Part shown: positions 14,845 through 22,396 of the stretch, piece after piece
Numbering within the stretch: the first letter of the stretch is position 1
Layout of the letters: every line of letters starts with the position of its first letter
Assembly: GCA_002425765.1 (NCBI GenBank)
Contig: DIMW01000011.1
Coordinates: 1-64,000 of the forward strand
Direction: 5' to 3'
DNA length: 64,000 nucleotides
Source of the DNA: Spirochaetaceae bacterium UBA5556
GTDB taxonomy: Bacteria; Spirochaetota; Spirochaetia; Treponematales; Rectinemataceae
Made by a program: the position numbers and the translations under genes
The notes under the pieces: model-generated
Databases searched by the model: none
What the model saw: only the letters and a program-made list of their open reading frames with translations
Told to the model about the DNA's origin: nothing

Positions 14845-17820
14845 ATGCCATTCGTAGTGCAAAAAGAAGCCTCTGTCCCAGAACTGGACTCGATTGTCCG
14901 ACTGTATCGCCACGAACCGACGGGCGCGCGTCTGCTTTCCGTCATCAACAAGGATGAAAACAAGGTCTTCGGCATCACATTCCGGACACCGCCGCGGCGC
15001 AGCGACGGCGTCGCCCACATCATCGAGCATTCCGTGCTCTGCGGTTCCCGCAAGTATCCCGTCAAGGAACCTTTTGTCGAACTCATGAAGGGGTCTCTCA
15101 ACACCTTCCTCAACGCGCTGACCTATCCCGACAAGACCTGCTATCCGGTCGCGAGCACGAATCTCAAGGACTTCTACAATCTCATCGATGTGTACCTCGA
15201 CGCGGTGTTCTATCCGAACCTCACCGAGCACACCTTCATGCAGGAGGGCTGGCACTACGAGGTGGATCCGGCCACCAAGGAACTCAGCTACAAGGGTGTC
15301 GTCTTCAACGAGATGAAAGGCGCCTATTCCGATCCGGACGATCAGCACGACGATCTCTGCCGGCGGAGTCTCTATCCCGATACGCCCTATGGCCTCGACT
15401 CGGGCGGCGATCCGCTGGAAATTCCCTCCCTCACCTATGAAGAATTCGTCGGTTTTCACAAGAAATATTATCATCCTGCGAATTCTTTCATTTTCTTCTA
15501 CGGTGACGATGATCCCGAACGGCGCCTCGCCATGATGGAAGAGTGGCTCTCTCCTTTCGGCCAGGCGAGGATCGATTCTCTGCCCTCTTCACAGCCCGAG
15601 TTTCCCGAACCGCGCCGCCTCGAGTACCGGTACCAGGCAAGCGAGCAGGGTGAGCCTAAGGCATATACCGCGGTCAACTGGGCTCTCTATGAGCACGGGA
15701 ACCCCGAACTCTCGATGAAGGCCTCGATTCTCTTCCATATTCTGACGGGGACGCCCGCCTCGCCGCTCCGGAAGGCGCTGATCGAATCGGGGCTGGGCGA
15801 GGACCTGGCGGGCTTCGGTCTTTCCGAAGAATTGCTCCAGACGGCCTTCTCGATCGGGCTCAAGGGCGTGGATCCCGCTAAAGTCGCCGATGTGGAGCGG
15901 CTCATATTCTCGACGCTCGAGCGACTCGCGCGCGACGGCATCGACGCCGACACCGTCGCGGCTTCTCTCAACACTCTCGAATTCGCCCTCAGGGAAAAAA
16001 ACACCGGACGCTTTCCCCGCGGACTGGCGATCATGTTCGATGGACTCAACGACTGGCTCTATGACCATGATCCCATCGCGGCCCTCTCCTTCGGCGAGCC
16101 TCTCGAAAAAATCAAGGTGGCCGCCGCGGAGAATCCGAGGCTCTTCAGCGAACTCATCGACTCGCTCCTCTTGAACAACAGGCATCGCACAACTGTCGTT
16201 CTTCTGCCGCACCCCGACGCCAACGGGGAGCGGGAAGAGGCGGAGAAAGCCATCCTGGGCCAGGCCAGGGCCGCGCTCGACGCGCGGAAACTTCAGGAGA
16301 TCGAGGAAACGACGAAAGCGCTCAAAAAGTTGCAGGATACGCCCGACACCCCGGAAGCGCTGGCCACGATTCCTGTCCTCTCTCTCGCGGATATTCCAAA
16401 AGAGGCGCCCATTCTGCCTTCCGAGCCGCTCGATCTGGGCATAGGCGGCGCGCATGGCGCGCCGAACGAAGTGCACGCGTATTACCATGAGCTCGCGACG
16501 GGCGGAATCCTCTACCTCGATCTGGGCTTCGAGTTCGGCGCGCTCGAGCCGAAATTGCTGCCCTACGTGAGCCTTCTGGGGCGTTTCCTGCTCGAGATGG
16601 GCACGGACAAAGAAAACTTCGTGCAGCTGATTCAGCGTATCGGGATGCATACCGGCGGCATCCGGAGCACCTCGGTATCCGCGACGCGCTGGGATGACCG
16701 AAAGCCCGCGCCATGGTTCTTTTTGCGGGCGAAGGCCTTGCCCGAAAAGGCAGCCGTTCTGGCGGACATCCTTGTGGACGTTCTGGCGCGTGCGCGGTTC
16801 GAGGACCGTGAGCACGTACGACAGATCGTCCTCGAAGAAAAGGCTCAGGCCGAAGCGATGCTTGTGCCGGCTTCGACCCGCATGGTCGGGCTCAGGCTGC
16901 GCTCGCGCTACAACCCCGCCGACTGGGCCTCCGAACGCCTCTACGGGATCGAACATCTCTTCTTCCTGCGCGACCTCGCGCGGCGCGTCGATGAGAATTG
17001 GCCTTCGGTATTGGCCGACATGGAGCGCGTGCGCGGCACGCTCATCAGCCGCGACAATCTTGTCGTCAACGTGACGACGGACAGGGAAACGCTCGCGGCC
17101 TCCGCGAACGCCATAGCGCGGGTGGTCGGCACCCTCCCCGCGCGGCGCGCATCGGCGGCGAGTGGCGGGGCCGGCTCGGGCACGCCTTGGATCGATGAGG
17201 CGCGCGCGGCCTCCGGCACGTCCGGGCTCCGTCCCGCCATGGAAACCCTCGAACTGCCTACTCAGGTGAACAGCGTCGGCATGATTTTGCCGCTCCAGAA
17301 TCTGAAAAAGGTGGCCGGCGGGGCCTATGTCGCCTCCAAATATCTCGATGCCACCTATTTGTGGGAACAGGTGCGCGTCATGGGCGGCGCCTACGGGGGC
17401 TATTCCAGCCTCGACCTGGCCTCCGGCCTCCTTCTGTTTCTCTCGTACCGCGACCCCAACCTCGAACGGACCATCGAGATATACCGCAGAGTCTCGGAGT
17501 ACCTGAAATCGACCGAAGTTCCCAAGGAGGAAATTCAGAAAGCGATTATTGGAACCATCGGCGATACCGACGCCTACCAGCTTCCGGACGCCAAGGGCTT
17601 CAACGCCCTCATAAACGAGCTCACCGGCTATACGCAGGAGACGCGCCAGTCCATCCGCGACCAGATACTGGCCGCGGATATCGGCGCTTTCCGCCGTCTC
17701 GGCACGCTGATCGAAGAAGCGGCGCGGCGCCCGATGATAGTCGCGCTGACCGCGCCGGAGAGGATCGGAAAAGCGCTGTCGGCGCTTCCTTCGCCGGTCG
17801 AGCGCCTCTCAGTGTATTAA
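14845..17820 (+). CDS. M16C-type metallopeptidase (presequence protease/falcilysin-like)
   Basis: The 991-residue protein is a full-length M16C peptidase made of two homologous halves, which fold into a clamshell and degrade peptides. The inverted zinc motif His58-Ile-Ile-Glu61-His62 is visible ('VAHIIEHSVLCGSRKYPVKEPF'), with the distal Glu in 'GVVFNEMKGAYSD' about 93 residues later. 'SLNTFLNALTYPDKTCYPVAS' is also typical. There is no signal peptide, so it probably acts in the cytoplasm. The start at 14845 has AGGAG upstream. Its last 12 bp overlap the end of the convergent M16 gene. Confidence 0.93.
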   Translation: MPFVVQKEASVPELDSIVRLYRHEPTGARLLSVINKDENKVFGITFRTPPRRSDGVAHIIEHSVLCGSRKYPVKEPFVELMKGSLNTFLNALTYPDKTCYPVASTNLKDFYNLIDVYLDAVFYPNLTEHTFMQEGWHYEVDPATKELSYKGVVFNEMKGAYSDPDDQHDDLCRRSLYPDTPYGLDSGGDPLEIPSLTYEEFVGFHKKYYHPANSFIFFYGDDDPERRLAMMEEWLSPFGQARIDSLPSSQPEFPEPRRLEYRYQASEQGEPKAYTAVNWALYEHGNPELSMKASILFHILTGTPASPLRKALIESGLGEDLAGFGLSEELLQTAFSIGLKGVDPAKVADVERLIFSTLERLARDGIDADTVAASLNTLEFALREKNTGRFPRGLAIMFDGLNDWLYDHDPIAALSFGEPLEKIKVAAAENPRLFSELIDSLLLNNRHRTTVVLLPHPDANGEREEAEKAILGQARAALDARKLQEIEETTKALKKLQDTPDTPEALATIPVLSLADIPKEAPILPSEPLDLGIGGAHGAPNEVHAYYHELATGGILYLDLGFEFGALEPKLLPYVSLLGRFLLEMGTDKENFVQLIQRIGMHTGGIRSTSVSATRWDDRKPAPWFFLRAKALPEKAAVLADILVDVLARARFEDREHVRQIVLEEKAQAEAMLVPASTRMVGLRLRSRYNPADWASERLYGIEHLFFLRDLARRVDENWPSVLADMERVRGTLISRDNLVVNVTTDRETLAASANAIARVVGTLPARRASAASGGAGSGTPWIDEARAASGTSGLRPAMETLELPTQVNSVGMILPLQNLKKVAGGAYVASKYLDATYLWEQVRVMGGAYGGYSSLDLASGLLLFLSYRDPNLERTIEIYRRVSEYLKSTEVPKEEIQKAIIGTIGDTDAYQLPDAKGFNALINELTGYTQETRQSIRDQILAADIGAFRRLGTLIEEAARRPMIVALTAPERIGKALSALPSPVERLSVY

Positions 17821-19224
17821 ATCGAACGCGCGGGGATCGAGCTTGTCGAGCAGAGCCTGATCCCCGACGGCGACCCACAGGAATGCGCCCTTCATAAAGT
17901 ATGTATCGAAGGCGCGTTGCACGGCCAGCGAATCGAGCGTCTCTATGCGGCGCTGATCCTTCAGCCAATCCGCCGGGTCGCCGGTGAGCCGCACCGAACG
18001 GATCATCAGCGAGGCGATCCCCGCATTATTGCGCACCGCCTCGAAATAATCGTTCATATAGAGCTGTTTGTACGTGTCGATTGCGTCGGTAATCGACATA
18101 TACCCGTCGCTTTCGGTCTTCGCCGGGTCGACGGAAACCACCCGCCCGCGCGCCATCATATCCGCCGCCTCGTCGATATATCCCTTGATCTTGTCCGGCG
18201 CGTCCGTCTTGTACATCATGATGGAACCATAATTTGCCGAAAAAACCCGAATCATGGCCGAGGGCGTGTAGACCGCGCCGTACTTGTCGCGCACCACCGA
18301 AAAGAGCAGGTCCGAGAAGATGCGCGCGGCAAGCGCCGCCGCGAAATAATCGTCCTTCCCCGGCCCTGGCGCGGCAAAATCGCCCCTCAAATAGATCGTT
18401 CCCTGGGACTGATCGTGTGCCTCGGTAATGAGCGATCCGGACGGACCCATAGGGAAGGCCGCGGGCTCCGGTATCGGGCCAAGCCGCAGATCCGGGATAC
18501 TTCCCAGCAGCGCCTCCAGCTTGCGCGCCAGCTCCGCGGGATTGAAGTCCCCCACGGCCACCACAAAAATCCGGTCGGCCGAGAATTGATCCTTGTACCA
18601 CTGGCGTGCGTCCCCGGCCATCATCGGTTCTATACTCTGCTCGGTTCCCTCAGGATTCACGCCGTAGGGATGATCCTTAAAATAGGCCTGATTCATAACT
18701 TTCTGCGTCATCGACCAGGGGCTCTGTTCCATCGCCTGGAGCGCGAGCGAGGCATCCTCTTTCGTCCTGTCGAAATCAGACTGGCTGAACGCGGGGGTGA
18801 TGAGCATATCAGCCCACAGGTCAAGGAGTTCATCGCGGTATGTATCGAGCGTCGTCAGGCTGAATGTCGAGTATTCAAACTGCACCGCCGCGGCGATATG
18901 CGACGACGTGCGGTCCAGGATCGACGCGGCCTTTTCGTATGGATAGTGCTGCGAACCGCGGGCCATGGTGTTGAGCGCGATCTTTTCCCAGCCGGCGTGT
19001 TCGGGAGGTGTCACCAGAGAACCACCGTTCAGCACGAGCGAAACATGGAATACCCTGTTTGCGTTCTGTACCTTCATGTAGACAGGAATACCGTTGGAAA
19101 GTACTGTCTTCATGAACGTGGGGGCATTTTCGCGCACAAAAGTAGTCTGGGCACCCACGCCCACCGCGACAATCGATATGAATATCGCCATCAGTACGAA
19201 TTGTTTATGCATTGACTTTTTCAT
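17809..19224 (-). CDS. secreted M16-family protein lacking the zinc motif (non-catalytic partner)
   Basis: The 471-residue protein has a signal peptide (about 1-25, ending 'GVGAQ') and M16 domains. At the position where HxxEH is expected it reads 'PPEHAGWEKIALNTMARGSQHY', so both zinc histidines and the catalytic Glu are absent. It lies 10 bp downstream of an active M16 gene and should be co-transcribed and co-secreted with it. Active/inactive M16 pairs such as the mitochondrial processing peptidase form heterodimers in which the inactive subunit helps bind substrate. The start at 19224 is chosen by the signal peptide; earlier in-frame codons lie inside the upstream gene. Confidence 0.8.
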   Translation of the reverse strand: MKKSMHKQFVLMAIFISIVAVGVGAQTTFVRENAPTFMKTVLSNGIPVYMKVQNANRVFHVSLVLNGGSLVTPPEHAGWEKIALNTMARGSQHYPYEKAASILDRTSSHIAAAVQFEYSTFSLTTLDTYRDELLDLWADMLITPAFSQSDFDRTKEDASLALQAMEQSPWSMTQKVMNQAYFKDHPYGVNPEGTEQSIEPMMAGDARQWYKDQFSADRIFVVAVGDFNPAELARKLEALLGSIPDLRLGPIPEPAAFPMGPSGSLITEAHDQSQGTIYLRGDFAAPGPGKDDYFAAALAARIFSDLLFSVVRDKYGAVYTPSAMIRVFSANYGSIMMYKTDAPDKIKGYIDEAADMMARGRVVSVDPAKTESDGYMSITDAIDTYKQLYMNDYFEAVRNNAGIASLMIRSVRLTGDPADWLKDQRRIETLDSLAVQRAFDTYFMKGAFLWVAVGDQALLDKLDPRAFDLIH

Positions 19225-19234
19225 GCGAGCCTCC

Positions 19235-20818
19235 TCAACGCTGCTGCCACCAGAAGGCATTCTGCGCGGTGACACGGGTGTAGCCGAGTTCACTGATCTT
19301 CGCCTCCATGCGCGGATCCGCGCCGAAGGTGCTCGTGCGCAGCCGCACCAGGGTCGCCACGGACGGCACACTGGAAGCGCTAGGCGCGCCGCTCATACTT
19401 ACCGACGAGCCGGCGACCGCAGCGCTGCCCTGTCCCGCCTCTCCTGTTAAATATTTCCTTATGAGCGCGGAAATATCATCCCAGGTAACCTTCCTGCAGT
19501 TCGCCTCATAGTTGAAAAAATAGTCCGTGCCCGCGGTGGACCACCAGAACGTGAGCGTGTCCGTCACAAAGGAACCAGCGGATTCGAGCGCGTAGATATT
19601 CTGGTCGACGAGCTTCGTCTTGGCTTCCTCGAGAGCTCCGTCCCCAAAATAGGCGCGGGGGTCCGCCGCGATCTGCGCGAATTCGCTCAGGATGGTCTTT
19701 CGCAGATTTTCCACCCGCTGAAGCACCGGCTCCTCGGTCGCCGGTTTCTGCACAAGCATAAAGGTCGAAAAAATGTAATTCCCTCCGTCGCGCGCCGTGG
19801 GATAGGTAAAATCAATGTATTCCGCATCGTACAGACCGAATACTTTCCTCATTACCTCGGACTTGAACGGCCCAGAAGGCGATGACAGAAGGAACAACAG
19901 CACATCGGACACGTAGGTATCGTACGTCTGGCGCGTCACATCGGGACCTCGCCAGCGGAACTGAACCTGCGCGATCCCCCGATAGAACTGATCTTCGGCG
20001 GTCACAAGCCGAATGCCATCGGGAATCGGCCCTTGTGCCGGCTCGCCGAGCACGGACTGGGGCGCCCACGCCCATTCCCCGAACGAGGCCTTCGCGAGCG
20101 CCTGCACTTGCTCCAGCGTCGTGTCTCCTCCTACGAGCAGGGCCATGTTGGTGGGCACATAATAGGTCTTCTGCATATCGCGGAGTTCGGCGACCGTCGC
20201 GTTCTCGATATTCGACTCAGGACCGTCGATGTTCTCACGCCACGGGAACTGATTGAACATACGGGATTCCAGCGCATTCGACGCAATCTGCGCCGGGTCG
20301 CTGTGGTATCCCCGAATTTCGTTGAGCACGATCAGCTTCTCATTTTCGAGCACCGTGTAATTGAGCGTGGGATTCATGACGGCATGAGCCCAGAAATCGA
20401 TCGCGTCGGCGAGCTTGTCCGAAGGCACCGTGATGTAATAGTTGATATATTCCTTGCCGGTCGCACCGTTCCAGCTCGTTGTCCCCATGCGGTTGAGCGC
20501 CGCGGTGAAAGCGTCCTTCGTCAGGTATCTGTCGTTGCCGTTGAACATCATGTGTTCATATAAATGAAAGAATCCCGCCGTTTCGGGGGTCTGCGCGAGG
20601 GCCCCCGCCCTGAACGCGACGCACACGGTCACAAGCGGCACCGCGTGATTTTCCACCACGAAGACTTCAAACCCGTTGTTGAGCGTCGTGTTCCGCACGA
20701 CATTCGAGGCAGCGCTTTTCTCCCCTACCGCAACCTCCTGCGCCATTGCGGGGCCCGGCAAAAACGACGCTATTACCAGCACAAAAACAAGACACCATAC
20801 TATTTTTTTTCGTTTCAT
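19235..20818 (-). CDS. secreted M16-family zinc peptidase (catalytic partner)
   Basis: The 527-residue protein has a signal peptide (1-26, cleavage after 'GPAMA') and an M16 domain with His85-Leu-Tyr-Glu88-His89 ('AGFFHLYEHMMFNGNDRYLT'). The distal Glu lies in 'KLIVLNEIRGYHSD'. 'TSWNGATGKEYINYYITVPS' is also family-typical. It should cleave peptides in the periplasm or outside the cell. AAGGAG lies 10 nt before the start at 20818; the frame is open further upstream without homology. Together with the zinc-less gene 10 bp downstream it probably forms a two-subunit peptidase. Confidence 0.88.
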   Translation of the reverse strand: MKRKKIVWCLVFVLVIASFLPGPAMAQEVAVGEKSAASNVVRNTTLNNGFEVFVVENHAVPLVTVCVAFRAGALAQTPETAGFFHLYEHMMFNGNDRYLTKDAFTAALNRMGTTSWNGATGKEYINYYITVPSDKLADAIDFWAHAVMNPTLNYTVLENEKLIVLNEIRGYHSDPAQIASNALESRMFNQFPWRENIDGPESNIENATVAELRDMQKTYYVPTNMALLVGGDTTLEQVQALAKASFGEWAWAPQSVLGEPAQGPIPDGIRLVTAEDQFYRGIAQVQFRWRGPDVTRQTYDTYVSDVLLFLLSSPSGPFKSEVMRKVFGLYDAEYIDFTYPTARDGGNYIFSTFMLVQKPATEEPVLQRVENLRKTILSEFAQIAADPRAYFGDGALEEAKTKLVDQNIYALESAGSFVTDTLTFWWSTAGTDYFFNYEANCRKVTWDDISALIRKYLTGEAGQGSAAVAGSSVSMSGAPSASSVPSVATLVRLRTSTFGADPRMEAKISELGYTRVTAQNAFWWQQR

Positions 20819-20871
20819 GGAATGTTCGCTCCTTCTCTGATACCACATTAAACCAATCGCCATCCTCCAGT

Positions 20872-21405
20872 CTATCGCGTTTCGGCCCCGCGTTCCAAAA
20901 CCGCGTTCCTGTCATGTTCATCGATATCGTGGGCATCCCAGGGATACACAATCCAGACGTCGCCGAGCGCCTCTCCTACAAAAACCTTCGACACGCCCGG
21001 AGGAAACGCCCCTCTTTTTTCCTTGCGCTTATCATGCAGCACCGCGACCGCCAGGGCCGCGGGATGGTAGGCGAGCAGTTCCTTCGTGCAATACTCGAGC
21101 GTCACCCGCGAATCATCGACCTCGTCCACCAGCAAAATGCGCTTGTCCGCCAATTTCTTTTCCGCTTCTTCGATCCACTGCACCTTGCGGGGATAGTCCA
21201 TCGGTTTATCGTTGAGGTCGTAGTAGGCGATACCCACCGCCAGAATTGGCTTGCCGAGATAGGTCCGTAAAATTCGCGCCGGGATGAAGCCGCCCGTGCC
21301 GATCGCCACGATCACGTCAGGATCGAAGCCGCTCTCCGTGACCTCTCCGGCAATCGACTGCGCGAGCTTATGAATCATCTGATAGGTATAATAGAGCTTT
21401 TCCAT
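20872..21405 (-). CDS. purine-type phosphoribosyltransferase family protein
   Basis: The 177-residue protein has the PRTase fold pattern: 'DVIVAIGTGGFIPARILRTYLG' and the PRPP-binding loop 'ILLVDEVDDSRVTLEYCTKEL', in which two acidic residues precede the loop. A hood with 'WIVYPWD' near the C-terminus resembles xanthine/hypoxanthine phosphoribosyltransferases (Gpt-like). It would salvage a purine base with PRPP. Substrate choice is not certain. It stands between the M16 pair and the divergent fur operon; the start at 21405 lies 56 bp from the fur promoter's -35 element. Confidence 0.75.
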   Translation of the reverse strand: MEKLYYTYQMIHKLAQSIAGEVTESGFDPDVIVAIGTGGFIPARILRTYLGKPILAVGIAYYDLNDKPMDYPRKVQWIEEAEKKLADKRILLVDEVDDSRVTLEYCTKELLAYHPAALAVAVLHDKRKEKRGAFPPGVSKVFVGEALGDVWIVYPWDAHDIDEHDRNAVLERGAETR

Positions 21406-21461
21406 ATTCTGATTTTAAGAGAACTTTCAGGCACGGGCAAGAGAAAATGCTATTTTGTGGC

Positions 21462-21495
21462 TTGACAATTTTTACTGATAATGATTATCATTTTC
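21462..21495 (+). promoter_or_regulatory. fur-feoAB promoter with overlapping Fur box
   Basis: TTGACA (21462-21467) and TATCAT (21486-21491, 18-bp spacer) form a sigma-70 promoter. GATAATGATTATCATTTTC at 21477-21495 matches the classical 19-bp Fur box at 17 positions and covers the -10 element. Fur bound to Fe2+ should therefore repress its own gene and feoAB when iron is plentiful. Confidence 0.85.
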
Positions 21496-21557
21496 ATTGA
21501 GCCGTATCATAGAGATTCTTCATCATATTTTTTCTTCGCTTCTAAGAGGGCCTTTGA

Positions 21558-22001
21558 ATGAACGAACTGGGGACGTTTGAAAATTATCTCCGCGCCCATG
21601 GCCAAAAAATGACTCGGCCGCGCAGAGTCATTCTCGAAGCATTTCTCGAGACCGAAGGCCACCTCTCTATTGATGATATTCTGCGCGAAGCGAAAAAAAT
21701 CGACACCGGTATAGGGCAAGCGACAGTGTTCAGAACGATTCGTCTGATTGCGGCCGCCGGACTTGCGCGCGAAGCTCTGCAGGAAGATGGGGCACGCACG
21801 TTCGAACATCTGGCTGACCACCCTCACCATGATCATCTGCTCTGTGTCGGCTGCGGCAAGGTCATTGAATTCCTGAGCCCCATGATCGAAAAAGAGCAAC
21901 AGAAAATCTTTGTTCGGTATGGATTCGTGCCTCGGGGACATATGATGGAACTGCTGGGCCTGTGCCCGGAATGTCAGGCAAAAGAACGAGGAGAACAATA
22001 A
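21558..22001 (+). CDS. fur: Fur-family ferric uptake regulator
   Basis: The 147-residue protein has the winged-helix N-terminus ('MTRPRRVILEAFLETEGHLSIDDILREAKKIDTGIGQATVFRTIRLI'). The metal-binding C-terminal half has 'HHDHLLCVGCGKVIEF' and 'LCPECQ', giving two CxxC pairs for the structural zinc plus the His cluster for the regulatory site. The Fur box at its own promoter supports iron sensing rather than zinc or peroxide, although PerR-type function cannot be excluded by sequence alone. It is the first gene of fur-feoA-feoB; feoA begins one base after the fur stop. Confidence 0.92.
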   Translation: MNELGTFENYLRAHGQKMTRPRRVILEAFLETEGHLSIDDILREAKKIDTGIGQATVFRTIRLIAAAGLAREALQEDGARTFEHLADHPHHDHLLCVGCGKVIEFLSPMIEKEQQKIFVRYGFVPRGHMMELLGLCPECQAKERGEQ

Positions 22002-22002
22002 T

Positions 22003-22371
22003 ATGATGCTTGCGGAACTTGGGCCTGGCCAGAGATTCGAAGTTTTGCGCATTGTGTTCGGCGGAGAGATCGGGAAAAGGCTCGCGGACCTCGGATTCAT
22101 ATCGGGCACTGAGGGAGAAGTAGTGCGCGCGGCGCTGTTCCGCGGGCCCATGCAGATCCGCTTGGGTGATTACGACCTCATCATGCGTCGTCACGAGGCG
22201 AGACTCGTCGAGGTAAATCCACTTCCGCAGGCCGCCGCGAGTACATCCGAATCCGATGTCCACATGCCCCTCCCTCTTCGACCGCATATCCGGTCGCACT
22301 TCGCCCATGGAGCGCGCGACATCCGGCACATCCATCGGGCTTTTGGTAAAAAGTCTCATAGTTGTCATTGA
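22003..22371 (+). CDS. feoA: FeoA-domain protein with His-rich C-terminal extension
   Basis: The first ~75 residues are a FeoA SH3-like domain ('LAELGPGQRFEVLRIVFGGEIGKRLADLGFISGTEGEVVRAALFRGPMQIRLGDYDLIMRRHEARLVEV'). FeoA is the small cytosolic accessory of the ferrous-iron transporter FeoB. About 45 further residues follow, rich in His and Arg ('HMPLPLRPHIRSHFAHGARDIRHIH...SHSCH'), which usual FeoA proteins of about 75-85 residues lack. The tail could bind metal, or it could replace the separate FeoC found elsewhere; this is inference. It sits between fur and feoB in one operon. Confidence 0.88.
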   Translation: MMLAELGPGQRFEVLRIVFGGEIGKRLADLGFISGTEGEVVRAALFRGPMQIRLGDYDLIMRRHEARLVEVNPLPQAAASTSESDVHMPLPLRPHIRSHFAHGARDIRHIHRAFGKKSHSCH

Positions 22372-22396
22372 TTTCATGCTTTCTCAGGAGTAATCC

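Noticed and set aside
15589..16956. 455-codon open frame opposite the M16C peptidase
   Set aside because: Shadow of the peptidase gene with Arg/Gly-rich, motif-free translation.
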